A model generated the notes under the pieces. It did not search any database. It was not told the origin of the DNA and worked only from the letters and a program-made list of their open reading frames with translations. A stretch of DNA of 64,000 nt from Chelativorans sp. AA-79. GTDB lineage: Bacteria; Pseudomonadota; Alphaproteobacteria; Rhizobiales; Rhizobiaceae. The DNA lies in contig NZ_CP120361.1 of assembly GCF_029457495.1 (NCBI RefSeq), positions 3,612,001-3,676,000 on the forward strand, read 5' to 3'. Below, one piece after another: positions 62,801 to 64,000 of the stretch. The position numbers and the translations under genes are program-made. Every line of letters starts with the position of its first letter. The stretch's first letter is position 1.

Positions 62801-64000
62801 TCACTCAGCGTGGGCAAGCTCACCGGCCGACGAATTGAACGTGGCATCGCTTGCCACATCTCCCGCGGCGGGAAGTTCGATCTGTGCCAAAAGCCCATGC
62901 GGCACCCTGTTCAGAAGTTCGAGCGTGCCGCCATGCGCCCGCACGATGTCGTCGACGATCGAAAGCCCGAGTCCGAACCCGGTGCGACTGGCCGGTGTCC
63001 GTGCGGTATCGGCTTTGAAAAAGGGCTCCAGCACAAGGGTCCGCAAGCTGCCGAGAAGGCCCGGGCCCTCATCAATGACGCTTATGCGCACGGCTCCATT
63101 TTCGGGGACTGACAATTCCACCATGGCATGGCCAGCGAACTTGGTGCTGTTTTCGACGAGATTGGTGACCGCGCGCGCCAGCGATCGCGGTTTGCAGCGA
63201 TAGGCGAAACGTTCCGGTCCGGTATAAGTCACGTTGAAGCCGATATCGGAAAAGTCAGAACACACGGTCGCCAACAGACTGGGAAGATCGGCATTCACCG
63301 GCTTCTCAGACGCCATATCCTTGCTGAGATAGGTCAGCGTATCGTTGATCATATCGCTCAAAGCGGAGATGTCCTTGAGCAGCGCCGCTTTGAGCTCCGG
63401 CTGCGTCGATCGCTCCACGCGCAGACGCAGACGGGTCAACGGTGTACGAAGATCATGGCTAATCGCGCGCAACATGCGCGTGCGATCATCGATCATGTGA
63501 CGGACCCGGCTACGCATGTCATTGAGGGACTTCGCCAATGTCCTGATTTCGGCCGCGCCACGTTCTTTGAAAGGCCTGTCCGGCCCGTCGTCGGGCTTCA
63601 ACGTTTCCGCAGCCTTCGCGAATTCAATAAGGGGAGCCGCAATCACCCGCGCCGCGTAGAGCGACAAGAGAGCCACCGGCAGGACTAGACCCATCAGTTC
63701 CAGCACGATGATCACTTCATGGTCGCTGATCCATGCATCGGGAGGAGGCGGCGCGGGCAAAAACGCCAAGGCCCGGTTCTCGTCGACCCCGACGACCAGC
63801 ACATCGCGAAGGCTTCCGGTTGCGGTCTCCGAACGAAAGGACGTCGTGAAGCCGACCGGTAGATTCTCCTGCACCGTGTGGCGGACATCCTCGGAGGAAA
63901 TGCCCGTTTCGCTTTGGGAAAGCTCCGCCACTGCAACTTCCTCCACCCGCAACCCCGTCCTTGCTGACGCATCGAGGATCGCCGCCTTCTGCCCGGGGGA
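62801..64000 (-). CDS. EnvZ-type sensor histidine kinase, 5' end outside window
   Basis: The open frame enters from beyond 64000 without a stop, so the N-terminus (first membrane helix) is missing and the TTG at 63952 is not the real start. Visible: the end of a periplasmic sensor, a transmembrane helix (VIIVLELMGLVLPVALLSLY), a HAMP domain with LIEFAKAAETL, the DHp helix AISHDLRTPLTRLRLRVE, N box NLVENSTKF, G1 DEGPGL and G2 GFGLGLSIVDDIV. Same OmpB class as the kinase at 43140 but with the common HDLRTP. Its response regulator should lie just upstream, outside the window. Confidence 0.9.
   Translation of the reverse strand, partial: SPGQKAAILDASARTGLRVEEVAVAELSQSETGISSEDVRHTVQENLPVGFTTSFRSETATGSLRDVLVVGVDENRALAFLPAPPPPDAWISDHEVIIVLELMGLVLPVALLSLYAARVIAAPLIEFAKAAETLKPDDGPDRPFKERGAAEIRTLAKSLNDMRSRVRHMIDDRTRMLRAISHDLRTPLTRLRLRVERSTQPELKAALLKDISALSDMINDTLTYLSKDMASEKPVNADLPSLLATVCSDFSDIGFNVTYTGPERFAYRCKPRSLARAVTNLVENSTKFAGHAMVELSVPENGAVRISVIDEGPGLLGSLRTLVLEPFFKADTARTPASRTGFGLGLSIVDDIVRAHGGTLELLNRVPHGLLAQIELPAAGDVASDATFNSSAGELAHAE

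Overview
The window reads as chromosomal DNA of a high-GC alphaproteobacterium of the order Hyphomicrobiales (Rhizobiales), most like Mesorhizobium/Phyllobacteriaceae or Brucella. The pointers are a fused anthranilate synthase TrpE(G) with a WWW-type leader peptide, a CtrA-ChpT-SciP cell-cycle block next to an EipA homologue in the gene order known from Brucella, a choXWV choline transporter and the long type-2 LeuA. Genus and species cannot be fixed from sequence reading alone.

Left part (1 to about 37,250) is mostly intact core chromosome. It runs: glutathionyl-hydroquinone reductase, Nudix hydrolase, metallophosphoesterase, leuA with an attenuator-type leader, an ArsR-SRPBCC-SRPBCC-GFA cassette, an HxlR regulator with small-enzyme genes, a CDF transporter, trpE(G) with trpL and its attenuator, PAP2 phosphatase, site-2 protease, two Rnk-like proteins, formate-THF ligase, DUF2333 protein, choXWV, a flavin oxidoreductase, a HugZ-like protein and a SPOUT rRNA/tRNA methylase. 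It continues with a coiled-coil membrane protein, eipA, chpT, a lone receiver, ctrA, a FliJ-like gene, a class A beta-lactamase, sciP, mnmA, a structured RNA-like gap, a Gfo/Idh oxidoreductase and a tRNA-Met(CAT).

Right part (about 37,327 to 64,000) begins directly behind the tRNA and is accessory in character. It holds an IS3/IS407-type element with a broken transposase, a ridA fragment cut by that IS, and a second ArsR-SRPBCC-GFA-SRPBCC cassette with frameshifts. A broken methyltransferase, an SDR gene with an exact 162-bp tandem duplication, and a broken GNAT gene follow. Remnants of an HxlR regulator, a second IS3-family transposase, a tyrosine recombinase and an adaptor/RND efflux pump are scattered through it. 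Intact gene sets lie between the wreckage: an OmpR/EnvZ pair divergent from an EF-hand protein and a serine hydrolase; a catabolic set (cupin, flavin reductase, FAH-family hydrolase, IclR regulator, TctABC transporter, RraA-like aldolase); a ZIP transporter coupled to a carrier; a Tat-exported amidohydrolase; and a sensor kinase running off the window end.

The clearest regulatory content not seen as ordinary genes is the trpL leader and attenuator, the leu leader, palindromic operators of the two ArsR cassettes, a cluster of GANTC sites before ctrA, and a hairpin-rich, terminator-ended stretch near 35.5 kb. Many lesions in the right part are one-base changes in short homopolymers, so sequencing error and true gene decay must both be considered.
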